A stretch of 42,723 nt of DNA from HGM04593 sp045630965 (GTDB lineage: Bacteria > Bacteroidota > Bacteroidia > Bacteroidales > Bacteroidaceae): NCBI GenBank assembly GCA_045630965.1, contig JAZQTU010000004.1, positions 1-42,723 of the forward strand, read 5' to 3'. This document shows, piece after piece, positions 1 through 9,600 of this stretch (the first letter of the stretch is position 1; each line of letters begins with the position of its first letter). The translations under genes were made by a program, and so were the position numbers. A model generated the notes under the pieces. The model was not told the origin of the DNA. It searched no databases and was given only the letters and a program-made list of their open reading frames with translations.

Positions 1-1976
1 GCACGCTCACGCTCGCTGTATGCAAGGAACGAACGGCGCTTCTGTGTCTCGCGGATATTCTCCTTATCCTCTGTTCCATCCTGTGCAATGAGTCCGACAA
101 CGGCACCTACTGTCCATGTCTCCCCCTTTGCAAGTGTTGTATTGCGGCTCCAGCGACCCTGAATACCGACAATTGCAGTGTTCACGACAACACCCTCCTT
201 AGCCTCGTAAATCTTCACAGTCATTTCGCTCGATGCATCAATGCTCTCGGTCTTGTTCTCAACAAATACACGGACAGCAAAAGTACCGTCATAAGGAGCA
301 ACATAACTGAATGTATTATTGCTGTGCTGACCACCTGAATAACCGCTGTGATAATCAACAGCAGTAATGTCACCGTTAGAAGCAAGCAAATCGGCACCGC
401 CGAAGTTCAAACGGTGGCTGCCGCTTGTATACTTCACCTCAATCTCAACCTTCTGGTTCTTCTTGAGTGTTACATTCGCCATCTTGTAAGCAAGCACGTT
501 AGGATAGTTGGCACCTGTAGCCTCCTCAACGCGCTTTGGAACATCAGCCGCTGCAACCTGTGTCCAAGACGAAGCTGTCAAAGAAGCAGTCTTTGTATCC
601 ACCAGGTTCCAAGCATCCTCTTCGCCTGTAGCACCGCCTACAGTGTTGTATGCTGTCGGAGTCTCAAGACCGGCAAAAATCTTGTTGCTTACGATTGTAG
701 CACCACGTGTGTTACCCACAACCTTTGGAGCTGAACCGGCTGCCTTTGTATCGACATTGTAAATCATTGGAATAATGTTGTACATGTCAACAGCGTCAAC
801 ACCTGTCAAATCCATCTCGGTGCGGATGTAGTGGCTGCCGTCGCGCAACACCGCACGCCAAACAATGGCAATCTTTGTGCCCTTGTATGTATATTCATAG
901 TTTGCAACAAGCTGAACACCGTTGTAGTGCTGTGCACCACCGATAGCTGTTGCATTGCCAGTGAGTGTCTCAGTCTTTACATCAACGAGTGTCATTGCCG
1001 AAGCAGGAACATTGTCACCGCCACCAAATGCCACTGTGAAAGGCTCTGTGCCGGCTACCAAATTCATGGCATCGCAACCTGCAAAATAAAGAGCATTACC
1101 TACCTTCATCCAGCTTGCAGCAAGCACCTTGTTGCTAAGGATGTAAACACCGTTATTCTCAGAGATATTCGCAACACCTACATTATCCTGCTGCTTTGGA
1201 TAAACCCAAGCGTTCTCATACTTCTCAACAGCTGGAAGTTCAGGCAATGTAGCTACGCTTACAACGATAGTGTTATCAACATCGTTGATTGATGCTATTG
1301 CAAACTTGCCTTGCTCTGCAGATAAACTTATTCTACTCTTGTCAAGTGAACCCTCAAGAGTAAATTGGCTACCGTTGGCATACTCTGTACCATCAATTTT
1401 TAATGTAACACCCTCGGGAACTGTGATTGTGTAAGTACGCTCAACAATCACATATTCTGCAAACGTATAGCGGCTACCACCATCCTTTGAACCGTTGTCG
1501 GTCCAAAGACCAAGAGTCAAACCGGAACAAGCACCAGCACCACCAAAATAGTTCAAATAGATGTTCTGGGCACTTCCAGATGTTGTATAAGGCGAAATCT
1601 GGTAATCATCACCAGAATAGTTTTCAACCTTGAAGTAAGCACCCTCAACCTTGCTGTCGCTCATTGTAATAAAGCCAGTACCGGTAGGATAGCTTGACTT
1701 AAGAGTGTAGGCAAGCCATTTCTTGGCATTGTAGCTGTAGATGTAGTACGCACCGCTCTTGCCATCTACTGCATAGAAAGCAAAAAGGCCGTTTTCTGCA
1801 TCACCTTCAACGGGAGTGGTAGTTGGGCTCACATACGCACCGTTACCGCTCACCATAGTGTAGACATGCTCCGGCTTACCGTTTGACGGCAAGGTTGTCG
1901 AAGCCTGAATCTTGTCGGCATACACCTGTGTCGAGAGACACAATGCAGCCATCAAAAAGAAGAAAATCTTTTTCAT
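1..1976 (-). CDS. secreted carbohydrate-active-type protein, 3' end beyond window
   Basis: An open frame runs without a stop from the ATG at 1976 to the window edge, giving about 658 residues with the C-terminus missing. The start begins MKKIFFFLMAALCLSTQVYA, a clear signal peptide with an A-D cleavage site, so the product is exported. After it comes a Thr/Ser/Gly-rich beta-type region, a short module around VPEGVTLKIDGTEY, then a stretch (VWRAVLRDGSHYIRTEMDL ... GNTRGATIVSNKIFAGLETP) that reminds me of the N-terminal sandwich of Bacteroides proteins annotated as enterotoxin or as alpha-galactosidase-like glycosidases. A second sandwich (LNFGGADLL ... YDGTFAVRVFVENK) looks like an inserted carbohydrate-binding module. 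The catalytic part would lie outside the window, so the enzyme assignment is a guess. That it is a real secreted protein is secure. Confidence 0.85.
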   Translation of the reverse strand, partial: MKKIFFFLMAALCLSTQVYADKIQASTTLPSNGKPEHVYTMVSGNGAYVSPTTTPVEGDAENGLFAFYAVDGKSGAYYIYSYNAKKWLAYTLKSSYPTGTGFITMSDSKVEGAYFKVENYSGDDYQISPYTTSGSAQNIYLNYFGGAGACSGLTLGLWTDNGSKDGGSRYTFAEYVIVERTYTITVPEGVTLKIDGTEYANGSQFTLEGSLDKSRISLSAEQGKFAIASINDVDNTIVVSVATLPELPAVEKYENAWVYPKQQDNVGVANISENNGVYILSNKVLAASWMKVGNALYFAGCDAMNLVAGTEPFTVAFGGGDNVPASAMTLVDVKTETLTGNATAIGGAQHYNGVQLVANYEYTYKGTKIAIVWRAVLRDGSHYIRTEMDLTGVDAVDMYNIIPMIYNVDTKAAGSAPKVVGNTRGATIVSNKIFAGLETPTAYNTVGGATGEEDAWNLVDTKTASLTASSWTQVAAADVPKRVEEATGANYPNVLAYKMANVTLKKNQKVEIEVKYTSGSHRLNFGGADLLASNGDITAVDYHSGYSGGQHSNNTFSYVAPYDGTFAVRVFVENKTESIDASSEMTVKIYEAKEGVVVNTAIVGIQGRWSRNTTLAKGETWTVGAVVGLIAQDGTEDKENIRETQKRRSFLAYSERER

Positions 1977-2019
1977 AGGTAAAACATTTGGGTTAGTATT
2001 TTATTTAATTAATAGTTTT

Positions 2020-2052
2020 CAAATTTATCTAAAACATAAACCGTGCCACAAC
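2020..2052 (-). promoter_or_regulatory. Bacteroidota-type promoter for the secreted protein at 1-1976
   Basis: On the minus strand TAAATTTG (2027-2020) matches the -7 consensus TAnnTTTG exactly, and TTG at 2051-2049 lies 21 nt upstream as a -33 box. The start codon is about 44 nt downstream of the -7 box. The region up to 2224 is A/T-rich and shows no equally good promoter for the divergent malic enzyme gene. Confidence 0.6.
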
Positions 2053-2224
2053 AACGTAGCAACTGCAATTAGCGACAAATATATATATAATATATACCAC
2101 TTCCAAAAATAAAGAAAAGTTTGTCAAAATTTTAACAAAAACATTAAATATCCAACTACCTGATTAATTTACAAAGACAACAACAAACCAACTGTCCGGA
2201 CGATATGTTATATACAAAAAAGTT

Positions 2225-3580
2225 ATGGACAAGAGGTTGATTGAGAAGGCTCTCGAATACCATTCCGAGGGCAAGGCTGGGAAGATAGAGGTCCAACCAA
2301 GCAAAAAGGCAAGCACTCCCGAAGAGTTGTCTCTTGCCTACTCTCCGGGGGTGGCAGCCCCTGCAATGGAGATTGACAAAGAACGATGGAAAGCTTACCG
2401 TTATACCAACAAAGGAAACCTTGTTGCTGTAATCTCAAACGGAAGCGCCGTATTAGGGTTAGGCAACATTGGAGCACTGGCATCAAAGCCTGTAATGGAG
2501 GGCAAAGCGATGCTGTTCAAACTGTACGCCGACATCGATGCATTTGACATTGAGTTGGGCGATGAAGACCCCGACCGTTTCATAGCCACGGTACAGGCTT
2601 TATCGCCCACGTTCGGCGGAATAAATCTAGAAGACATCAAAGCACCGGAGTGTTTCTACATCGAAGAGCAACTACGTTCATTGCTTGATATTCCTGTACT
2701 GCACGATGACCAGCACGGCACAGCAGTCACTGTTGCGGCAGCCCTCATCAATGCATGCGAAATCACAGGACGGGAGATAGCCAAAACAAAATGCGTTGTA
2801 TGCGGTGCCGGTTCAGCAGGAGTATCAACTGCAAAAATGCTTACAACAATTGGCATTGCAAAAGAGAACCTTGTTATGGTCGACAGTAAGGGCGTCATAA
2901 CAGAACGGCGCATAGAAATTGACAAATACAAGAAGCCATTCGCTACTAACCTGAACATTAAAACGCTTACCGATGCCATGAACGGAGCAGACGCATTCAT
3001 AGGTCTCTCAAAAGGAGGTATATTGAATGAAAACCATGTAAAATCCATGGCAGAAAACCCTATAATATTCTCACTTGCAAGCCCTGTGCCAGAGATTGAC
3101 TACCACAAAGCAAAAGCAACACGTCCCGACGCAGTAATAGCCACTGGAAGGAGCGACTTACCTAATCAGATCAACAACGTCATAGCCTTCCCCTATCTTT
3201 TCCGTGGGGCACTCGACACCTTGTCTACAACCATAAACGAAAAGATGAAGATTGCAGCTGTACATGCCATTGCAGCTGTTGCGAGGGAAAACAGAGCAAG
3301 TGGAATGGAAAAACAGAACAAAAACAGCCACATGTTCGACAAAGAACACCTATTGCCAAAACCAGGCGACAAGCGACTTGCCATAGCTGTATCTTCTGCA
3401 GTTGCAAAAGCAGCAATGGAAAGCGGTGTTTCAAGGCGTGGGATAGCGTCGTTCAAGGAGTATGCCGAAATTCTGCGTACCAGAATTGAGAACGAGAATT
3501 TCTTTGCAAAAGAACTCACACGCCACAAGAATATGAGAAGAAGCTATATCAACAACAGTTCAAGGGAGCGTGAATTATGA
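2225..3580 (+). CDS. maeB: NADP-dependent malic enzyme, single-domain form
   Basis: This enzyme oxidatively decarboxylates malate to pyruvate in the cytoplasm. The 451-residue product has the malic enzyme fold in full: SLAYSPGVAAP with the catalytic Tyr39, EGKAMLFK with Lys94, Glu136/Asp137 and the HDDQHGTA block at 160-167 for metal and substrate, and the nucleotide-binding GAGSAG at 194-199. The protein stops soon after the NADP domain. Bacterial MaeB proteins of this type usually run to about 760 residues with a C-terminal phosphotransacetylase-like regulatory half, and that half is absent here. The next gene overlaps the stop codon (ATGA), which suggests translational coupling. NADP rather than NAD preference is inferred from family similarity only. 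Confidence 0.93.
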   Translation: MDKRLIEKALEYHSEGKAGKIEVQPSKKASTPEELSLAYSPGVAAPAMEIDKERWKAYRYTNKGNLVAVISNGSAVLGLGNIGALASKPVMEGKAMLFKLYADIDAFDIELGDEDPDRFIATVQALSPTFGGINLEDIKAPECFYIEEQLRSLLDIPVLHDDQHGTAVTVAAALINACEITGREIAKTKCVVCGAGSAGVSTAKMLTTIGIAKENLVMVDSKGVITERRIEIDKYKKPFATNLNIKTLTDAMNGADAFIGLSKGGILNENHVKSMAENPIIFSLASPVPEIDYHKAKATRPDAVIATGRSDLPNQINNVIAFPYLFRGALDTLSTTINEKMKIAAVHAIAAVARENRASGMEKQNKNSHMFDKEHLLPKPGDKRLAIAVSSAVAKAAMESGVSRRGIASFKEYAEILRTRIENENFFAKELTRHKNMRRSYINNSSREREL

Positions 3581-3933
3581 TTACAAAAGAAGAGAAAGAA
3601 CTTATCGATGCATTGAGCCGCGAAAAGGGAGAGGCGATGTCCCCGTTTGAAGAGCTCACTTTGCTCGGCTACTACGAGAACGGCAAGGCGGCATTCATCA
3701 ACAAGGAGAACAATGTCATTGAAATGGAGATTGAAGGAGTATCGGAAAGACTAAAAGCCTTTTGGGAAAGAATCAACGACGAAACATCAAAGCAAGTTGA
3801 GACACAATTGGATACACCAGTAAAAAATTGGAACAGGGTTGAAATTTATGACTTCGACGAAAATGACGAACAGTACACGTTGCTCACAGAGGTATTGAGG
3901 TACAATAACAACAAGACAAAATATTTTGCATGA
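3577..3933 (+). CDS. uncharacterised 118-residue acidic protein coupled to malic enzyme
   Basis: The start codon overlaps the malic enzyme stop (ATGA at 3577-3580), so the two are probably translated together. The product is soluble, rich in Glu/Asp/Lys/Asn, with no signal peptide or membrane segment. It begins with a helical stretch (KEEKELIDALSREKGE), followed by a likely beta region and an acidic C-terminal part (YDFDENDEQYTLLTEVLRY). I do not recognise a family. Its position raises the possibility of a partner or regulator for the shortened malic enzyme, but nothing in the sequence demonstrates that. Confidence 0.75.
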   Translation: MITKEEKELIDALSREKGEAMSPFEELTLLGYYENGKAAFINKENNVIEMEIEGVSERLKAFWERINDETSKQVETQLDTPVKNWNRVEIYDFDENDEQYTLLTEVLRYNNNKTKYFA

Positions 3934-3952
3934 AAAAGCTGTAAAATAGAAG

Positions 3953-3982
3953 TTGGAAAATCCTTTTCATTTACTAACTTTG
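3953..3982 (+). promoter_or_regulatory. promoter for the DUF4494-yggS pair
   Basis: TTG at 3953-3955 and TAACTTTG at 3975-3982 are separated by 19 nt, a close fit to the Bacteroidota -33/-7 arrangement. Transcription would begin a few bases after 3982, right at the 5' hairpin. Confidence 0.7.
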
Positions 3983-3984
3983 TG

Positions 3985-4005
3985 GTCGCGCTCAAAATGC
4001 GCGAC
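3985..4005 (+). promoter_or_regulatory. 5'-terminal hairpin in the DUF4494 leader
   Basis: GTCGCGC (3985-3991) and GCGCGAC (3999-4005) form a perfect 7-bp G/C-rich stem with a 7-nt loop. It lies immediately downstream of the -7 box, so the mRNA would start in or just before it. It is followed by TATTTTATTAA and the start codon 33 nt later. A 5' stem of this kind may stabilise the mRNA. A role as an early terminator is possible but the T-run is interrupted. Confidence 0.5.
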
Positions 4006-4037
4006 TATTTTATTAACTGCAAAAACAAAATTCTTAT

Positions 4038-4475
4038 ATGGTACAGAGCTGGTTTGAATGTAAGGTAACATACGAGCGTGCAGGCGAGAAGGGCCTCAAC
4101 ACAAAAGTCAATGAGGTATACCTTGTTCAGGGTTTCACATTCACAGAAATCGAGAAACACCTCACCAAAGAGCTTCAGCCACAAGTGACAGGCGAGTTCA
4201 ACATCAACAAAATTGAACGCACAAAGTACAACGAACTGGTTGACAGCAACAGCGAAAACGCCGACAAATGGTTCAAGTGCAAGATTTCAATGGTTACCAT
4301 TGATGAGGTATCGGCAAAGGAGAAGAAATCATCGGTAGTAATTCTTGTGAAGGCTGAAGATGTCACAAATGCCGTAAAGAACCTCAACAAGCACATGGAG
4401 GATTCAATAATGGATTATGACCTTGTGTCGGTCAACGAGAGTGCTATTGTGGATATTTTCCATTATGAGGGCTGA
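4038..4475 (+). CDS. DUF4494 domain protein
   Basis: The 145-residue product (VQSWFECKVTYERAG..., ending IVDIFHYEG) matches what I recall of the Bacteroidota-specific DUF4494 family, whose function is unknown. It is soluble and probably mostly beta, with two related halves that each begin with an aromatic/Cys strand: SWFECKVTYE near residue 4 and KWFKCKISMV near residue 76. This suggests an internal duplication of about 70 residues. Its own promoter lies directly upstream, and its 3' end overlaps the yggS start by 11 nt, so the two genes are cotranscribed and probably coupled. Confidence 0.85.
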   Translation: MVQSWFECKVTYERAGEKGLNTKVNEVYLVQGFTFTEIEKHLTKELQPQVTGEFNINKIERTKYNELVDSNSENADKWFKCKISMVTIDEVSAKEKKSSVVILVKAEDVTNAVKNLNKHMEDSIMDYDLVSVNESAIVDIFHYEG

Positions 4476-5139
4476 CAACAGAATAGCTGAACAGATAAAA
4501 AGCATAAGCGATACCCTGCCATGTGGGGTAACGCTTATAGCTGTATCCAAATATCACCCTGCCGAAGCCATAATGCAGGCTTATGAAGCCGGACAGAGGG
4601 AATTCGGCGAAAGCAAGGCTCAAGACCTTGTAAAAAAGCATGAGTGCCTGCCTGATGACATAAAATGGCACTTCATAGGACACCTGCAGAGCAATAAGAT
4701 CAAATACATCGCTCCATTCATATACATCATCCACAGCATTGACAGCTACAAGTTGTTACAGGAGGTCAACCGACACGGAGAAAAGCATGGGCGAAGAATA
4801 GGTTGCTTATTACAGATTCACATTGCACAGGAAGAGAGTAAATTCGGATTCACACCCGAAGAGTGCCTTGAGATGCTTGCCACAGAGGAGTGGAAAGCAC
4901 TTGAGAATGTAGAGATACGAGGTCTTATGTGCATGGCGAGCAACACTGACGATGAACAGCAGATAGCCGGAGAGTTCGCGACAATACAGCAATTGTTCAA
5001 CAAAATCAAGGAAAAACATTTTGCCAGCAGTCCGAATTTCAATATTCTGTCGGCAGGCATGAGCGACGACTACCCCATTGCCGTAAAGTATGGCAGTACA
5101 CACATAAGGGTCGGTTCAAGAATTTTCAACGGCGAGTAA
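4465..5139 (+). CDS. yggS: YggS/PLPBP family pyridoxal-phosphate homeostasis protein
   Basis: This protein binds pyridoxal 5'-phosphate and helps keep vitamin B6 and amino acid pools in balance; it has no known catalytic activity. The family signatures are all present: VTLIAVSKYHPAEAI with the PLP lysine in VSK, GQREFGESKAQDL, KWHFIGHLQSNKIK, the IHSIDS block, EESKFGF, RGLMCMA and the C-terminal LSAGMSDDYPIAVKYGSTHIRVGSRIF. Length (224 residues) is normal. I chose the ATG at 4465, which gives the usual short N-terminus; an upstream in-frame ATG at 4417 would add 16 residues lying inside the DUF4494 gene. The gene ends only 8 bp from the convergent membrane protein gene, with no separate terminator visible. 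Confidence 0.93.
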   Translation: MRADNRIAEQIKSISDTLPCGVTLIAVSKYHPAEAIMQAYEAGQREFGESKAQDLVKKHECLPDDIKWHFIGHLQSNKIKYIAPFIYIIHSIDSYKLLQEVNRHGEKHGRRIGCLLQIHIAQEESKFGFTPEECLEMLATEEWKALENVEIRGLMCMASNTDDEQQIAGEFATIQQLFNKIKEKHFASSPNFNILSAGMSDDYPIAVKYGSTHIRVGSRIFNGE

Positions 5140-5147
5140 TAGGATAA

Positions 5148-5888
5148 TCACACATTCTTCCTGCCATTCACAATAAGACGTAGCATTACAACATACAAGA
5201 ACGGTATCAGATACACGATACCTGTAACGACATGCATTGAACAGCCGGCGCAACCGGTAAGTTCAAGCACTCCTGTATATTCAACACACGGCATTATGCC
5301 GGATGCCGGTATCAAAGCTATCAATGCAGGCATATAGAACGAGTATGTTTCCCCCATTGAAGATACTACATCAAGCAACGAACGGTAGTTACCGTACATG
5401 AAACCATATATAAGAGAGACTATCAACACTGCTATAAACGTCAGAAGTGGAATGCCATGCATTAACGGAGAACTAGCAAAGTGTCCGGTCACTCCCAACA
5501 GGATGTTAAACGGTGACAATGTTGCCAGATATACAAGAACTGCATACAGCAAAAGTGCCAAAAAGGCAAAAAGTGCCGAACGCCGTTCATTTTTTGTCAA
5601 TGAGAATGATTTAAAAAGATGACCAAGCATACGCACCACTCCTGAACCGGACAACAGTGCAACCATGGCCAGAAGAAGCATGAATATTCCCCAAGGCACA
5701 CTGTCAAGCGCCAGCATTGCATTACGTGCAGCCCAACGTACTCCCTCACTGCTTACCAACGAGTTTATTGTAATTTCCCAACCCGAAAACATTGCAACCA
5801 TGTCGACGACCCATGACAAAAGCCATACGAGCAACAACAGCAATGAGTAGGCTATTACAGGATTATAGTATTCTCTTTTGTCATTCAT
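5148..5888 (-). CDS. small AbgT-family-like membrane protein
   Basis: The product is about 246 residues with six or more hydrophobic segments and resembles the short AbgT-family (p-aminobenzoyl-glutamate/antimetabolite transporter) proteins of Bacteroidales, roughly half the length of the classical transporter. Motifs such as LVSSEGVRWAARN, LLAMVALLSGSGVVRML and the C-terminal YTGVLELTGCAGCSMHVVTG fit that group as I remember it. I chose the ATG at 5888 (MNDKREYYNP), which overlaps the response regulator stop by 8 nt; the ATG at 5909 would overlap by 29. It is the last gene of the signalling operon. Whether it transports anything by itself is unknown. Confidence 0.75.
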   Translation of the reverse strand: MNDKREYYNPVIAYSLLLLLVWLLSWVVDMVAMFSGWEITINSLVSSEGVRWAARNAMLALDSVPWGIFMLLLAMVALLSGSGVVRMLGHLFKSFSLTKNERRSALFAFLALLLYAVLVYLATLSPFNILLGVTGHFASSPLMHGIPLLTFIAVLIVSLIYGFMYGNYRSLLDVVSSMGETYSFYMPALIALIPASGIMPCVEYTGVLELTGCAGCSMHVVTGIVYLIPFLYVVMLRLIVNGRKNV

Positions 5889-6600
5889 CGGCTTCAAGAT
5901 TTTCCACATCTATTATATGCAATTCAATAGCACGTACCACAAGACGTGTAACATTGGTACCACGTTGCTCACTTTCAGGGAAAAGACGCGCCACAAGGTC
6001 GGCCTGACGTTTTTCGAGCGACTTGACACCGAATGGCATTGTCTTTAGAGAAGCAATCATATCCTTGGTGTATCCCAAAGCCAAGTGACGCAGAAAACAT
6101 TCGTCATAACGGTCTATTTCATATGTAATTAGCGACTTGCGCTGTTCGGCATCACGAAGAACATTTTCACGGAAGCGTTCCACAACCTTTTCAAGTACAG
6201 GTTGGTTGAACACATATTTTTTGCCGGCCATAACATTGTATATCTCGTGCTTTGTCAGCAGTTCGCCGGTCTTGAGTGCAATACCGTCGGCTCCGGCATC
6301 AAGCACCTCGACCCAAAGCCTTTCGTTAAGCAGTTCGCCGGTAAAGACAAGAACCTTCATGCCGGGATAAGCACCTTTAACACGCCTGCAGATATCAACA
6401 CCAACTGTAGTTGAGCCACCCAGCCCCAAATCAAGCAACAGCATATCAGGAACACGTTCTTTCAATAATGAGTCAAGTTCATTCTCATTTGATGCCGTAC
6501 CTATTATTTCAGCTTCAGGTATTTCGGTGCGAAAAATCTCTTCGGTCCCTTTCAGTTCCAGTCTCGCATCCTCTACTATTATTACTGTAAATTTTTCCAT
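5881..6600 (-). CDS. two-component response regulator with atypical LuxR-like output domain
   Basis: The 239-residue protein starts with a canonical receiver domain (VIIVEDARLELKG, acidic pair Glu10/Asp11, phospho-acceptor Asp57 in LLLDLGLGG, Thr87 in VFTGE, Lys109 in ALKTG). The C-terminal part around residues 160-215 (YDECFLRHLALGYTKDMIASL ... GVKSLEKRQADLVARLF) has the layout of a NarL/LuxR helix-turn-helix, with lengthened connections. It probably binds DNA when phosphorylated. The kinase gene starts 8 bp upstream in the same direction, so that protein is the obvious partner; the membrane protein gene overlaps its 3' end. Confidence 0.88.
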   Translation of the reverse strand: MEKFTVIIVEDARLELKGTEEIFRTEIPEAEIIGTASNENELDSLLKERVPDMLLLDLGLGGSTTVGVDICRRVKGAYPGMKVLVFTGELLNERLWVEVLDAGADGIALKTGELLTKHEIYNVMAGKKYVFNQPVLEKVVERFRENVLRDAEQRKSLITYEIDRYDECFLRHLALGYTKDMIASLKTMPFGVKSLEKRQADLVARLFPESEQRGTNVTRLVVRAIELHIIDVENLEADE

Positions 6601-6608
6601 ATCATATA

Positions 6609-9600
6609 TTATTTTGGCAACGTAAAGAGGATTACCGTACCCGACACATCGGAACTTGCCTCCATTCGTCCACCATGTTTACCAGTATAATCTTCGTGTA
6701 TTCTCACTATCTCCTTTGCTACAAGATATTCCATATAATTTACACCTCCGACATCATTGACATTGCGTTTTGTTGGGGTAAACAATTCGGCAGCCTCATC
6801 GCTTGGGATTACATAACGGTCGTCAACAAGTTCCACCTTTACCACACCGTCTCCTTCAACGGCACGCAACAGCAGTGTTCCGTTCTTTTCAACCTTGAAT
6901 GCCGCAGAAAGCAACTGTTCAAAAAGGAAATCAACCAAATCTGCATCAATTTTTACAACAGCATCGGTATCTTCATACACTACAACAATATCAACACCCC
7001 TTCTCTTGGCAAGCCTAATTGCATATCTCCTTGCATTTTCGAACAGAACCGCAAGGCGGACGTCGGTCAATTTTAGCCCTGTCGAATCGAGTTCACGCAC
7101 AGCGCAGTTGCTCAATATACCAAAGACTGAACTGTAGTAGTCCATAAGTTCCCGCATATCAGCAACAGCAGCAACGCTACCGTCAACTGAAGAGAGTGCC
7201 TGCCCGGCAAGTTCCCTTATACGGTTTGGATAATATACAGTTTCATGTTTTATCATCGAAAGGCAATTATCCATTACCATATTCTGAACATGCATACGGT
7301 TTTCTTCATAGCTCACGCGTTCAGCCTCCTCTTCAAGTTCCTCAAGAGCCATATATCCACGCGCGACCCTCACTGCCGAATGGTATGCTACCGATGCAAG
7401 ATAATTCGCAACAAGTTCAAGACTCACAGACTCATTCTCGCTCAACGGGCGCTCTGTAACCACCTCAAGCACACCTACCTGCGTACGTTCGCCATCATTT
7501 ACAGCATACAAAGAGATTGCACGTTCCACTCCCGACGGCATTACAATAGACTCACCACTCTTGAAAAGATGCTCCAAGCGTACTCCATCCCTTGCTGAAA
7601 CCGAACAATCCGGAGCAGAAACAATGAGTTGTCCACTACCCTTTCCGGCATCCAGCAACAAAGAGACTACCTTTATACGCATAGTCTCTCCCATGCATGC
7701 ATAGAACTCATCCACAATATTCTGCGCCAACTCCTCTATTGTACGCCTGCCACTCTGTGTAGCAACCTTCAAAAGACGCCCATTCATTTCAAGTACAAGA
7801 CGTTCATTGGTTCTTTCTATTACATTGTGGCGTACCAATGTAATAATGTAATATATGAACAGCAACAATATCAGCATACACGACAGAGCTACAGCAACCT
7901 GATAGCGGTCAGCAACTTGTCTTATTTCGGAATAGCGCTCGGCGATACCTTTATCCTCGTCAACAAGCCTGTATAGGGTTGAGTATATGAAATTATTATA
8001 CCTGTATGCCCCCCAATCGTTCAAAGCTAAAGATGCGATTGCGACCTCATTGCGTATATCAAGAATGTTAAAATAGATCTGTTCCCGCAAGGAGTCGGGG
8101 TATACCGATTGCTTCCACCAGGAGATTTCGGCTGCATTACCCGAACACAAGGATAAAGTATCATTTCCTCCAACCTCTTTCCTGTAATATCCGTTAAGCA
8201 GATCCAGTGCTTCTTGCGCCACCACAAAAGCATTTTCGTGGTTTCCATTGACATTGCACATGAATACGGAGTCGGCATACTCATTGAGCCGCACGAAGAG
8301 ATCACCGGCCTGCATAGGCAGTGGTAAAAACGACAATAGCACCAAAATTATACGCAAAAGACCTTTCGGCAAGCGGAAAGAGAAACGGCTGCCGACACAC
8401 TTTGTACTTGTAATATCAAACGAACATACCGAAAAAAGAGGACCGGCCTTACGGTATTTTTCTATGATACCCTTACAATTCATCAAACCAAAGCCACTTC
8501 CCTTGCTTTTGGGTTTCATAAGGTCATTGTCTGCACCTATCAGCGATGCATCATACACCTTTGCGCCCGAAATACGGTCAACATCATCCTTTGACATGCC
8601 TATTCCCGTATCGGTAACTGCGATTTCAACAAAATCATTTTCTTCGATAGCTTCAAGAACCACACAGCCTCCCTCCAATGTAAATTTGGCAGCATTGTCG
8701 ACCAACGTATTTATCATGAAAAGTGTCAAAGCCTTGTCGGCCTTTACGGCAATGTCTGCAGGCTTTACCATTAACGAAATGCCACGTGCATCGAACAATT
8801 TGCTGTTCTTCTCTATTATGGCAAAAAGAGAAGAAAGCGAAAAATTCTCTATTCTAAGGTTTAATTCTCCCTGACGGGTCTTGATCCACCTTTCAAGTAT
8901 CACATTGAGGTCATCGAGTTTTTCGGTCAGTTCTGAAACATATTGCAGTTTGCGTTTGGTATCATCGGCTGATAAATTGCTTGTAAGCACATTCAGTTCA
9001 TTGGATATACGGTCCATAAATGGACGCATTCCTGAAACAATTGAGACCGAGACCCTCTTTAGGACATTCTCACGTTTGTGTTCAGTAAGATATATGGCAG
9101 AAGCCCGTTTCATTTCCTCAACCTTTTCGCGTTCCTCACTGATACCCGAAAGACGCAATCCCTCCTCAATAGACACTGCGATGTATGGCACAAGCATTGC
9201 AACAAGGCTTCTCTTGTCATCGTCAAGCGGCTCTTCCGAAGCCACAGTAAGCCTGTCGCACACAGAAGAATTCATATAGTGTATGTCAACAGCATAAATA
9301 TACGGCAACGCATCACTACAATCCATTGGAGCAAAAACAAATTTAGTTTTTCCAGAAAAATTGTCCATTCTATCGTTCAGCATGGACGAAACCGCATCAA
9401 GCAACTGTTCTTTGTTGTCAATATCATGAGGAAGTGACGACAGCAACATACGGCATACCGAAAGCAACTGTTTACGCTGCATCGAGAATGATTTTTCCCA
9501 GCGTAGCCTACGACGGTGCACAAAGAAAAGGAAAAGCGAGAATATGACCAACAATGCAAAAACAGCTACAGCAACAGCCTCAAGACGCGCTACCTTGCTG

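Noticed and set aside
348..1292. Plus-strand open frames of 84-153 codons within 1-1976
   Set aside because: They are antisense to the long secreted protein, lack plausible domains, and have Cys/Ile-rich compositions typical of shadow frames.
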